From an uncultured Bacteroidota bacterium (GTDB taxonomy: Bacteria > Bacteroidota > Bacteroidia > Bacteroidales > GWA2-32-17): a DNA stretch of 44,668 nucleotides. The notes beneath the pieces are model-generated. The model did no database searches and was not told the DNA's origin. It was given only the letters and a program-made list of their open reading frames with translations. The stretch spans positions 1 through 44,668 of the forward strand of contig CAIQJL010000165.1 in NCBI GenBank assembly GCA_903872185.1, read 5' to 3'. Positions 36,490 to 44,668 of the stretch are shown here, in pieces; the stretch's first letter is position 1, and every line of letters starts with the position of its first letter. Made by a program: the position numbers and the translations under genes.

Positions 36490-39117
36490 CTAATTTTTTA
36501 TAAATTTTGCAAAATAGACTTTATTTTTTTTGTTTATTTTAATAGTATAAATGCCTTTAGTATAATCTTGAATATTAATTTCTAATAGCTCATTTTGGGG
36601 AATAATAGTTTTTATGAATTTTCCTTCGATTGAGAAAATTTCAATACTTCTGGTAAACTCAGGTAGATTAATCCAAATCAGATTATTTGCAGGATTTGGA
36701 AAAGTTAATATTCTTTGAATTTGTATAATGTTTAGGAATGATAATGTAGAAACAAAAGTGTTATGTGTAGAATTTGTTACGATTGCAGGGTTGTAATCAA
36801 AAAAGATGTATGCTTTATTTTCAACTACCGTAGAATCAGCCAAGCCAAGTTTGGGCTTAATACTAAACTTAACAAAACCCTGACTTCCAAAATTGTTTAC
36901 ATTACTATCTGGAAGCAATATGTTATAAAAAGTAAAAACTATTTCTCTATTGTTATTAATTTGATAAGTAACAGGGTGACTGCTGGTTAAAATCTGAAAT
37001 GTTTCGATATTAAAATTTGTATTAATAGTGTCACGAATTACAACTTTAAAGGCAGTATCAGTACCTGTATTTTGAAAGCGAATGGTGTAAGTCAATTTTG
37101 TGTTATGTAATACCAGTCCTTCTTGCCCAATTCCTAATGGCGACACTACTTTATCATTTGGATCATAAGAACCTGTTACTACTTGATAAAGGGTATCATG
37201 GTTATTTATTATATTAGTATCAGGCAATAACGGTGTTACCCAAGCATGAGAAAATAATGAGTCGCCTAAGTGAATCGTATCAGCTTGCATATGAAAATTT
37301 GCTCTAATTATATGACTTGTTCCAGGTCCCAATAAAATATTATTCCATGTTAGAGTATTTCCAACTTGTATCGTGGGAGTTTCGGAACTATTGTTAAACG
37401 AAATTAAAGAATCATAGGCAAAATTTAAGTCAACATTTTCGGTTACAGTTCCCCAGTTTTTAACTGTTAACCAATAGTCAGTCTCAAAACCTGGCCTTAT
37501 AGGTGAACCGCTTATATAAACAGCTTTATCATGAGTATTTAGTTTTGATTTAACTGCAAAATTTAGTGAATCTATATTTTGTGATAAACTGTCAAATGAA
37601 ATTTGATAGTTATACACATTGTTAGTAGAATACCAGTATGGTTGCGGGAGATATGAAATAGAATAATTTCCGGTATCGGCGGATGCAAAATAATAAGTTC
37701 CATCATTATTTGAAATCGCATATTCTGGACCTGGTAATAACCTAACCATTTGACCACTGATTCCTTGCTCGTTATTATCACAAATTCCATTATTGTTTAG
37801 GTCGTTAAATACCTTTCCTGAAATAGTAGGAAAAACTAATTTTATAACCCAAATATCACGATTTCCATGGTTAGAATATACATCGCCATCAAAAGAATCA
37901 GATAAACCAGCCAATACCATTTCCTTTTCAGAAATAAAAACAGGTAAGGAGAAGCCATCGGTTAAACTACCTCCAAAGCATTTCTGCCATTTCAGGTTTA
38001 ATAAAGAATCTGTTTTTAAAATCCAAAGATCATAATTTCCACCATGAAATCCTGTAACATCTCCATCGATAGAGTTAGTTCCACCTGTTGCAAAAAATCC
38101 ATTATCCTGGGTGCTATTTATAGACACACAAAAATCAGCATTAAATCCACCAAAACATTTTTGATTAATAATATTACCTATAGAATCCGTTAAAAAAATT
38201 GTCATATCAAAATCTCCATGGTTACCTATGATGTCGCCATTAGTAGAGTTTGTGGATAATCCAACCATGTATTTTTTATTTGATAATTCTTTTACATATA
38301 GACCTCTATCATCATTAGTTCCACCAATGCATTTCTGCCATTGAAGATTTCCTGTTGAATCCGTTTTTACCAGCCAACTATCGTAAAAACCATGAAACTG
38401 CGTAACCTGGCCATCATTTGAACTAGTCCATCCGGAAATAATATAGCCTTTGTCGCTTGTTTGTTGAACTTCAGTTGCTCCATCAGAAAAACTTCCTCCA
38501 AAACATTTCTGCCATTGAATATTTCCTGTAATATCTAATTTAACCATCCATAAATCTTCATCGCCATGATTTCCTGAAATATCTCCATTATTTAACTCAG
38601 CATTTCCAACAAAAACATATCCACCATCAGCTAATTGAATAATATCATGCGCTTGATCATTTCCTATACCTCCAAAACATTTCTGCCATTGAATATTGCC
38701 TATAGAATCTAATTTTACTATCCAGCAATCTGAATTCATACTGTGGTTTCCTGAAACATCTCCATCATTTGAATTAGTATAACCTGCAATAATAAATCCA
38801 TGATCTTTTGTTACAAATATTGAACCTGGATAATCATAGCTACTGCCACCAAAACTTTTTTCCCACTCTAAATTACCTGATGAATTTAATTTAATAACCC
38901 AAATATCATATAAACCCTTATTAGTTGATATATCTCCATTTGTAGAGTTAGTGCTGCCAATAATTGCAAAACCACCATCCCAACATTTTTTAATAGCATA
39001 AGGCTCCTCTGTTGAACTTCCTCCGAACGAATTTTGCCATTGAATAACAGGCTGAGAAAAGAGATTGTTAAAAACAAATAGAATAACGATAGTAAGAAAG
39101 CTATATCTTAGTTTCAT
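36490..39117 (-). CDS. T9SS-secreted protein: seven ~58-aa WQKCFGG repeats (propeller-like), SdrD-B-like domain, DUF11/DUF7619-like region, type A sorting domain
   Basis: Seven repeats of W-Q-K-C-F-G-G...DGG...G.T.SNDGDVSGNHG..D.W.VKLDS.GN; VFNDLNNNGICDNNEQGISGQMVRLLPG; C-terminal FPNPANNLIWINLPE...YTKGIYTIKINKKNKVYFAKFIKN. Confidence 0.85.
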   Translation of the reverse strand: MKLRYSFLTIVILFVFNNLFSQPVIQWQNSFGGSSTEEPYAIKKCWDGGFAIIGSTNSTNGDISTNKGLYDIWVIKLNSSGNLEWEKSFGGSSYDYPGSIFVTKDHGFIIAGYTNSNDGDVSGNHSMNSDCWIVKLDSIGNIQWQKCFGGIGNDQAHDIIQLADGGYVFVGNAELNNGDISGNHGDEDLWMVKLDITGNIQWQKCFGGSFSDGATEVQQTSDKGYIISGWTSSNDGQVTQFHGFYDSWLVKTDSTGNLQWQKCIGGTNDDRGLYVKELSNKKYMVGLSTNSTNGDIIGNHGDFDMTIFLTDSIGNIINQKCFGGFNADFCVSINSTQDNGFFATGGTNSIDGDVTGFHGGNYDLWILKTDSLLNLKWQKCFGGSLTDGFSLPVFISEKEMVLAGLSDSFDGDVYSNHGNRDIWVIKLVFPTISGKVFNDLNNNGICDNNEQGISGQMVRLLPGPEYAISNNDGTYYFASADTGNYSISYLPQPYWYSTNNVYNYQISFDSLSQNIDSLNFAVKSKLNTHDKAVYISGSPIRPGFETDYWLTVKNWGTVTENVDLNFAYDSLISFNNSSETPTIQVGNTLTWNNILLGPGTSHIIRANFHMQADTIHLGDSLFSHAWVTPLLPDTNIINNHDTLYQVVTGSYDPNDKVVSPLGIGQEGLVLHNTKLTYTIRFQNTGTDTAFKVVIRDTINTNFNIETFQILTSSHPVTYQINNNREIVFTFYNILLPDSNVNNFGSQGFVKFSIKPKLGLADSTVVENKAYIFFDYNPAIVTNSTHNTFVSTLSFLNIIQIQRILTFPNPANNLIWINLPEFTRSIEIFSIEGKFIKTIIPQNELLEINIQDYTKGIYTIKINKKNKVYFAKFIKN
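37820..39045 (-). repeat. Region encoding seven tandem ~58-aa repeats
   Basis: DNA-level motif ccaaarcatttctgccattgaat recurs near 37975, 38490 and 38670; protein repeats listed in the CDS entry. Confidence 0.8.
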
Positions 39118-39268
39118 AGATAATATTATTTATACAAAGTTATCAAATGTTTGATGCTTTCAAGTAAAATACGGTTAAGTTTTTGGACAAAAGTAAATTC
39201 TAAATAAAAATAACTTAAAACTCCACTTCTCCATAATTTTGTATATTTGTTTAACTTAATGTATTGCC

Positions 39269-39302
39269 ATGCTTCGGTTCGCCGCGGCGGACTGAAGCAT
39301 GA
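39269..39302. repeat. GC-rich near-perfect palindrome CATGCTTCGGTTCGCCG|CGGCGGACTGAAGCATG
   Basis: 17-bp arms with two mismatches (G-U compatible), strikingly GC-rich for the locus, upstream of the sigma gene. Confidence 0.75.
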
Positions 39303-39341
39303 TTGTAAGTGGGTTTTTTATAAAAATCGTTATAATTTTGA

Positions 39342-39370
39342 GGCAACCTTTTACAAATATTGTGTTCTTA
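39342..39370 (+). promoter_or_regulatory. Candidate ECF-sigma autoregulatory promoter GGCAACC-TTTTAC-AAATA-TTGTGTTCTTA
   Basis: Shares GGCAACC-N6-AAATA-N-TGTGT at identical spacing with 43665; 18 nt before the predicted ATG at 39388. Confidence 0.6.
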
Positions 39371-39387
39371 TATTGAAAATTAATAGA

Positions 39388-39966
39388 ATGCTTCCTGAGG
39401 AACTGCTAATTGAACAGTGTAGAAAAGGAAAGCAAGCTGCGCAAGAAGAACTTTACGACCGTTTTTCTGCAGCTATGCTCAGCGTTTGCACGCGTTATTG
39501 CGGAAATAGAACAGAAGCAGAAGATTTGTTGCAAGAAGGTTTTATTAAAATTTTCAGAAATATTTATGATTTTAAAGCAAAAAATGAAGGTTCGTTGGCC
39601 GCATGGATTAAAAGAATAATGGTAAACACTGCTTTAAGTTATTTGAGAGATAAAAAGCGTTTTTCGTTCATTGAAGATATTGATAAAGTCCCAATTAAAG
39701 ATCAGGAGGATATTTTATTTGATGAAAATGAAATAGTCTCGCCAAGCAGTCAGGATCTAATGAATATGATTTCGGAATTACCTGAGGGTTATAAGTTGGT
39801 TTTTAATCTTTATGTGATAGAAGATTATGGCCATAAAGAAATTGCGAGTATGCTAGGAATATCTGAGGGAACTTCAAAATCGCAACTTTCAAAAGCAAGA
39901 GCATTTTTGCAAAAGAAAATTGTTGAATGGGAAACACGAAAAAAAAAACTTTTAGTAGCGGTATAA
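39388..39966 (+). CDS. RNA polymerase ECF-type sigma-70 factor (start reassigned from 39247 to 39388)
   Basis: MLPEELLIEQCRKGKQAAQEELYDRFSAAMLSVCTRYCGNRTEAEDLLQEGFIKIF; GHKEIASMLGISEGTSKSQLSKARAFLQKKI. The longer ORF start spans the palindrome and candidate promoter. Confidence 0.92.
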   Translation: MLPEELLIEQCRKGKQAAQEELYDRFSAAMLSVCTRYCGNRTEAEDLLQEGFIKIFRNIYDFKAKNEGSLAAWIKRIMVNTALSYLRDKKRFSFIEDIDKVPIKDQEDILFDENEIVSPSSQDLMNMISELPEGYKLVFNLYVIEDYGHKEIASMLGISEGTSKSQLSKARAFLQKKIVEWETRKKKLLVAV

Positions 39967-39981
39967 AATAGAAAATAAGAT

Positions 39982-41742
39982 ATGGAAGAGAATAAACATC
40001 CCGTAGATAGCCTTTTTTCTAAAGGAATTGAGGGTTTCCAAATGGAACCTTCGCCGGACATTAAGAAAAAAGTCTTTGCTTCACCAGCAGCAATTACACC
40101 TGTGAAGCCTTGGTATATTGGTTTTAATTGGATGCTAATTACAACTTCAGTTATTGCAACTGCTTCTCTAATATTTTATTTCGGTTTTTATAACAATGAT
40201 CAATCAAATAAAATTGCTGATTTAAATAACAACGTTACAATAAATACTGTTTTACAAAATGATAGTAAGCAAAATACAATTACTCATATAGCGAATGAAA
40301 ATACAATAATTCAAGATAACAAAAAAGTAGTGCCCCTTTCAGAATCCATAACTAATGGTTCGACTCCGCTCACCATGACTGATGGAGGTCATAACAATAT
40401 GACAAATATTGAGAACAAAAAGAATACAATACAAGTTAATAAAGAAGCAGAAGTCACCCTGAGCGAAGTCGAAGGGGAGATTAAAAAAAATATTGGAAAG
40501 TCTGTAAATGATAATAAAACTAATAATAAAATTCAAAATGCAGTCGTTTTAAATACATCTACAGATGAGGGTAACGCAAAAAAAACGCAACAGAATAGTA
40601 ATGTCAATAATGAAAAGCAGAATACTATTTCAAAGCAAGAAACTGGCATTGAAAATATAATCACTTCTAATTTGTTAGCAGAGACAACAAGTATAAAAAA
40701 AGCTGTTTCTGAAAACTTAGAATCAAGTGTTTCTAATAATACGCTTAACACTAATCAAAATATGATTGTTAGTTTAAGTTCTGGCAATAATTTAAATACA
40801 GAGCTTGATAAATCATTAATCTTGTTTTTGATGGATAAAAGAACGATTAAATTTTCTTCAGAACAATATGCTGAAAACATGCTATTATTTATTGAAAAAC
40901 CTGCTCATTATATTTCTGGTTTTTGGTTTGCTGAAATTAAAGTTGGGCCATTCTCCAGTAAATATAATGTAACAGAAGCAAATAGTGAATGGCAACCAGC
41001 ACAAAGGGCAAAACAGGAAATGTTAAAACCTTCAATGGGTTATGAGTTTGGCGCAAATGCTGTGTATCAAAGAAAAAAACTAATCTTTAAAGCAGGATTA
41101 AACTATATTAATTATGGTGAGAAATTATCAGGAAACTTACTTTTAACAAATCCTTATAACAGTGAGCAAATAAATTTTGTAAATAATCATTACGAAACAA
41201 TAATTAACGGTAATTATTATGATATTGATACTTTAGGAAGCTATACTCATTATACTTATACACAAACCGATCATATTTATATTAGTGATTCAATAACAGC
41301 ATATAATACCCAAAATATTTTAGTTGATATGTATGATACAACAAATGTTACGAAATTTGATACTTTACCAAAAACTACAGTTAATAATAGTATAAGATAT
41401 TTTGAAATTCCTTTATCTGTTGGTTACGTTTTTCCCATGGGAAGATTTAATCTTGCTTTAAATGCAAATATTTCTCCGGGTTATTTGTTAGCTGTTAAAG
41501 GTTCACAAATGAATGCTGAAAATTATCCTGCACTTGAACCTTATCAAAAAAGCACTTTAAGAAAATTTACACTATCTGCAGGAGTATCTTTTGAATTGGG
41601 TTATATGTTAAATGAAAGTATAACATTAATTGCAGAACCTTATTATAAAAGATCACTTTTACCTATGTCTTCAACTAAAAACAATATAAATCAATCTAAT
41701 CAAAACTTTGGTTTTAGAATAGGAATTAGAAAACTTTTATAA
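39982..41742 (+). CDS. Putative trans-envelope anti-sigma / outer-membrane beta-barrel protein
   Basis: N-terminal cytoplasmic segment VDSLFSKGIEGFQMEPSPDIKKKV, one TM (WMLITTSVIATASLIFYFGF), long Asn-rich linker, C-terminal barrel-like strands ending NFGFRIGIRKLL; 15 nt after the sigma gene. Confidence 0.65.
   Translation: MEENKHPVDSLFSKGIEGFQMEPSPDIKKKVFASPAAITPVKPWYIGFNWMLITTSVIATASLIFYFGFYNNDQSNKIADLNNNVTINTVLQNDSKQNTITHIANENTIIQDNKKVVPLSESITNGSTPLTMTDGGHNNMTNIENKKNTIQVNKEAEVTLSEVEGEIKKNIGKSVNDNKTNNKIQNAVVLNTSTDEGNAKKTQQNSNVNNEKQNTISKQETGIENIITSNLLAETTSIKKAVSENLESSVSNNTLNTNQNMIVSLSSGNNLNTELDKSLILFLMDKRTIKFSSEQYAENMLLFIEKPAHYISGFWFAEIKVGPFSSKYNVTEANSEWQPAQRAKQEMLKPSMGYEFGANAVYQRKKLIFKAGLNYINYGEKLSGNLLLTNPYNSEQINFVNNHYETIINGNYYDIDTLGSYTHYTYTQTDHIYISDSITAYNTQNILVDMYDTTNVTKFDTLPKTTVNNSIRYFEIPLSVGYVFPMGRFNLALNANISPGYLLAVKGSQMNAENYPALEPYQKSTLRKFTLSAGVSFELGYMLNESITLIAEPYYKRSLLPMSSTKNNINQSNQNFGFRIGIRKLL
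40357..40476. repeat. Dispersed palindromic-repeat arm pair inside a coding region
   Basis: GGTTCGACTCCGCTCACCATGAC (40357-40379) and GTCACCCTGAGCGAAGTCGAAGGG (40453-40476) are inverted relatives sharing TGAGCGRAGTCGAA; translated in frame as GSTPLTMT and VTLSEVEG. Confidence 0.8.
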
Positions 41743-41754
41743 AATAAATGTAAT

Positions 41755-43386
41755 ATGAAAAACATATATATAATAATTTTAATCGTATGTGCAAATATAG
41801 TTGCACAGGCACAATGTAGTGTTGGTTTTCAATACATGGCCAGCCCATCTGGGAATGTAAATTATTCTGCAAATTCAAATGTGACAGATAGCCTTGCTTA
41901 TCCAATAAATTATACTTGGAGCTTTGGTGATGGATCATCAGGTACTGGTGTAAATCCTGCACATATTTATATTAATACTAATTTATCATATCAGACTTGT
42001 GTAACAATACTTACAGCAAACGGATGTACGAGTACTTTCTGCGATTCTGTGGTTTTTTCTGTGCCTTGTATGGCAATTTATAGCTATACTTTAGACTCAA
42101 TGAATATGCTTAATAATACATATAATTTTACAAGTAATTCCGTTCCAGATAATGCTGCAACAATAGTCAGTTATAGTTGGGATTTTGGCGATAGCACTGT
42201 AATATCAGTTCTTCAAAATCCTTCACATACTTATACTAGTTCTGGAAATTATTGGGTTTGTTTAAACATTGTTACATCCAGTGGTTGTGTTAATTCAAGT
42301 TGTGGATATGTGAATGTAAATTCAGTAACTCAATGTTCTGCAGGTTTCTATCATTACCTTGATACCATAACAGTTCCGCCTGTGACACCTTATGTGTTTG
42401 TTGATCAATCTATAGCTGGTAACTCTAGTGTTATAACAAATTGGAACTGGACATTTTCAGGAGGAACTCCCGCTACATCAAATCTTCAAAATCCTTCAGT
42501 TGTATTTGCAGGTCAAGGATATCATTTAATTTGTTTATCAATATCAACTTCAGCTGGTTGCGTAAGTACATTATGCGATTCAATTTTTATTGCAAATATT
42601 CCCTGTCAGATTACAGCAGGTTTTAATACCCAAAGCCCAACAACAATAGGAGGGTACGATGGCTTTATTGAGACATCTGTTATGGGAGGAACACCACCAT
42701 TTGTTTATTCCTGGAATACTGGCCAAACAACAGCAAATATTTATAATTTAACAAGTGGTTCATATTTACTAAATCTAATAGATGCAAATAATTGTAACTT
42801 CACTTATACTACTCAATTATATGAACCCTATGACACTACTGGTGGTCCTATTGTTGACACATTAACAACTGGCATTATTGATACTTGTTTAGGATTTGTA
42901 CCTGATAATTTTTATATTTCAAACATTGTTACTGATTCATTGAATAATACAGTAATGATTACATGGATTTTTACTGGAGGTGGCTCTACTGCCTCAATAA
43001 CTGTTCAATATAGTTATTATAATTCCGGAAATAATGCTGTAATACTTACTTTAAACTGTGGCACAAAAACACTTGTAACCTACATGAGTTATATTAATAT
43101 AACGTCTTCTGTTGGTATTTCAGATAGTTATTCTGATATGTTTGAAATACTAGTATATCCTGTTCCATTCAATGACAGATTAAATATTGTATTTAATTCC
43201 AAAAAGTCTGGAAATATTAATTTAAACATGATTGATGTTACTGGAAGAAGTTTAATGATGAAACAAACTTCGGTAAGTATAGGAAATAATACAATTGAAC
43301 TAAATACTTCAGATTTTCATTCTGGCATTTACATTTTAAATATTGAAAGTGATGGAAAAGTATTCCATAAACAATTAATAAAATAA
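41755..43386 (+). CDS. PKD-domain T9SS type A sorting protein
   Basis: Signal peptide; PKD motifs YTWSFGDGSSGTGVNPAHIY and YSWDFGDSTVISVLQNPSHTYTSSGNYWVCL; C-terminal ILVYPVPFNDRLNIVFN...FHSGIYILNIESDGKVFHKQLIK. Confidence 0.9.
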   Translation: MKNIYIIILIVCANIVAQAQCSVGFQYMASPSGNVNYSANSNVTDSLAYPINYTWSFGDGSSGTGVNPAHIYINTNLSYQTCVTILTANGCTSTFCDSVVFSVPCMAIYSYTLDSMNMLNNTYNFTSNSVPDNAATIVSYSWDFGDSTVISVLQNPSHTYTSSGNYWVCLNIVTSSGCVNSSCGYVNVNSVTQCSAGFYHYLDTITVPPVTPYVFVDQSIAGNSSVITNWNWTFSGGTPATSNLQNPSVVFAGQGYHLICLSISTSAGCVSTLCDSIFIANIPCQITAGFNTQSPTTIGGYDGFIETSVMGGTPPFVYSWNTGQTTANIYNLTSGSYLLNLIDANNCNFTYTTQLYEPYDTTGGPIVDTLTTGIIDTCLGFVPDNFYISNIVTDSLNNTVMITWIFTGGGSTASITVQYSYYNSGNNAVILTLNCGTKTLVTYMSYINITSSVGISDSYSDMFEILVYPVPFNDRLNIVFNSKKSGNINLNMIDVTGRSLMMKQTSVSIGNNTIELNTSDFHSGIYILNIESDGKVFHKQLIK

Positions 43387-43403
43387 CCCAATTCTATATA
43401 TGA

Positions 43404-43438
43404 TAAAAACCCGGAGGCAAATGCTTTCGGGTTTTTTG
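43404..43438 (+). terminator. Rho-independent terminator AAAACCCG-gaggcaaatgcttt-CGGGTTTTTT
   Basis: 8-bp stem followed by T-tract directly after the PKD gene. Confidence 0.85.
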
Positions 43439-43443
43439 TTCTT

Positions 43444-43521
43444 GTCATTCTGAGCATGCGAAGAATCTATTCTAGAACGTAAGAATTACGAACCAGATCC
43501 TTCGCTTTGCTCAGGATGACA
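43444..43521. repeat. Dispersed palindromic element TGTCATTCTGAGCATGCGAAGAATCT...AGATCCTTCGCTTTGCTCAGGATGACA
   Basis: About 26-bp imperfect inverted arms; same TCMTTCTGAG...CGAAG family as 11346-11415 and 40357-40476. Confidence 0.85.
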
Positions 43522-43535
43522 AGAAGGAATTTGGA

Positions 43536-43553
43536 TGTCATTCCTGGATGACA
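43536..43553. repeat. Short palindrome TGTCATTCCTGGATGACA
   Basis: Near-perfect inverted repeat adjacent to the previous element, likely a further half-unit. Confidence 0.6.
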
Positions 43554-43664
43554 AAAGAGAATGTTTATGATTTTTAGTGTTATGCCAAAAGCATAAATAA
43601 AAGTAAAATTTGTATTGAATATTAGTATTTTATACTATATTTACTAAATATTATTATATTTTTA

Positions 43665-43692
43665 GGCAACCATTTTTAAATAGTGTGTCTTT
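43665..43692 (+). promoter_or_regulatory. Candidate ECF-sigma dependent promoter GGCAACC-ATTTTT-AAATA-GTGTGTCTTTA
   Basis: Same motif and spacing as 39342; located 52 nt upstream of the ATG at 43724. Confidence 0.6.
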
Positions 43693-43723
43693 AAGTCATA
43701 AATAACCATTAAAAACAAATATT

Positions 43724-44668
43724 ATGAAAAAGCTTTTTACAATTATTCTAATTGCAATTGCAAGTCTAGCTGCAAGCGCACAATGCAGTGTTGGTTTCCA
43801 GTCAATGGCAAGTCCAGCTGGCAGTGTAGATTTTGTTGCATATACTAATGTAAATGATAGTGCTGCTTATCCTATCACCTATGTATGGTCATTCGGTGAT
43901 GGAAGTTCAGGAACAAGTGTAAACCAAAACATTTCTCATCAGTATAGCCAAACAACAGGTTATGCTTTAGCATGTGTAACAATTCAAACAGCAAACGGGT
44001 GTTCGAGTACTTATTGCGATACAGTAAGTTTATCTGCACAGTCAGGTTGCTATGCAGCTTATATTGCAATAGCTGATTCTGTAAATACTTCAAATTATAC
44101 AATTTCATTTTTAGATAACTCAACACCTGATGCAGGAGCAACAATAGTTAGTTATACCTGGGATTTTGGCGATAGCTCTGCAACATCAACTCTTCAAAAT
44201 CCTACTCATACATATACTGTTGCTGGAAATTATTGGGTGTGTCTATATACAGCAACTTCAAGTGGTTGTGTAAGCACTTCATGTGGTCAAGTTATTGTTG
44301 GTAATCCATGTCAGTTATATGTTAATTTAAATTCTTTTAGCCCTTCAACAGTTGGTGGAAATGATGGCTATATTGAATCAAATATTTATGGTGGCACTCC
44401 TCCTTATGCTTACAATTGGAGCACTGGGAATACAACAGCTAATATTTATTATTTAACAAGTGGATTATATTCACTTAATGTGGTGGATGCAAATGGTTGT
44501 GTTAATTCAATGACTGCTTCACTTTATGAACCTTATGATACACTTGGTGGAACTATAGTTGATACTTTAACTACTGGAATTCTTGATACTTGTTTAAATT
44601 TTGTTCCAACAAGTTATTATATTTCCTCAGTAATTGTTGATTCTATGAGTAATACTGTAACCGTTATT
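43724..44668 (+). CDS. PKD-domain protein, paralogue of 41755-43386; partial, runs off window end
   Basis: Translation MKKLFTIILIAIASLAASAQCSVGFQSMASPAGSVDFVAYTNVNDSAAYPITYVWSFGDGSSG... stays open for 315 codons to the last base. Absent from the ORF track because no stop codon lies within the window. Confidence 0.92.
   Translation, partial: MKKLFTIILIAIASLAASAQCSVGFQSMASPAGSVDFVAYTNVNDSAAYPITYVWSFGDGSSGTSVNQNISHQYSQTTGYALACVTIQTANGCSSTYCDTVSLSAQSGCYAAYIAIADSVNTSNYTISFLDNSTPDAGATIVSYTWDFGDSSATSTLQNPTHTYTVAGNYWVCLYTATSSGCVSTSCGQVIVGNPCQLYVNLNSFSPSTVGGNDGYIESNIYGGTPPYAYNWSTGNTTANIYYLTSGLYSLNVVDANGCVNSMTASLYEPYDTLGGTIVDTLTTGILDTCLNFVPTSYYISSVIVDSMSNTVTVI

Noticed and set aside
37820-39045. CRISPR-like periodic repeats
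   Set aside because: Periodicity of about 174 nt is coding, degenerate and encodes protein repeats; no short conserved direct repeats with unique spacers.
39247-39387. Extended N-terminus of the sigma factor ORF
   Set aside because: It spans a 34-bp palindrome and a candidate promoter; sigma homology starts at MLPEELL (39388).
40339-40536. 65-aa antisense ORF
   Set aside because: Its PFDFAQGD/SHGERSRTIS segments are the reverse reading of the dispersed palindromic repeat, not a gene.
43875-44144. 89-aa minus-strand ORF
   Set aside because: Antisense to the truncated PKD gene.

Overview
AT-rich Bacteroidota (Bacteroidales/Cytophagales-like) chromosomal window. The main evidence is type IX secretion (T9SS) C-terminal sorting domains, an 'outer-membrane barrel + ECF sigma' locus, and lineage-typical TolC/MFP and DUF3108 proteins. 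The left end holds the carB 3' end, pseC/pseB, a methyltransferase, a DUF115/MAF-like protein, glyS, a PlsC-like acyltransferase, and metH preceded by an S-box (SAM-I) riboswitch. The centre (about 12.0-27.9 kb) is a surface-glycan locus. It has a RffA/WecE-like sugar aminotransferase, three PAPS-type sulfotransferases, a Wzx-like flippase, and a co-directional minus-strand block (27852->18785). That block encodes a TMTC-like TPR membrane protein, two catalytically intact KASIII enzymes, a dedicated acyl carrier protein, an SDR reductase, GT2, GNAT, a methyltransferase and a B12-radical SAM enzyme. It looks like an acyl-building cassette for decorating amino sugars. The right end holds tsaB, an MFP/TolC pair, gltX, a predicted 7-repeat (propeller-like) T9SS protein, and an ECF sigma / trans-envelope anti-sigma-OMP / PKD-T9SS module. 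Two near-identical candidate ECF promoters (GGCAACC-N6-AAATA-N-TGTGT) lie upstream of the sigma gene and of a truncated PKD paralogue at the window end, which the ORF track missed. Several palindromic repeat families are present, including one pair translated in frame inside the anti-sigma-like protein. No tRNA, rRNA or CRISPR array was recognised by eye. All calls are from reading the sequence; no database search was run.
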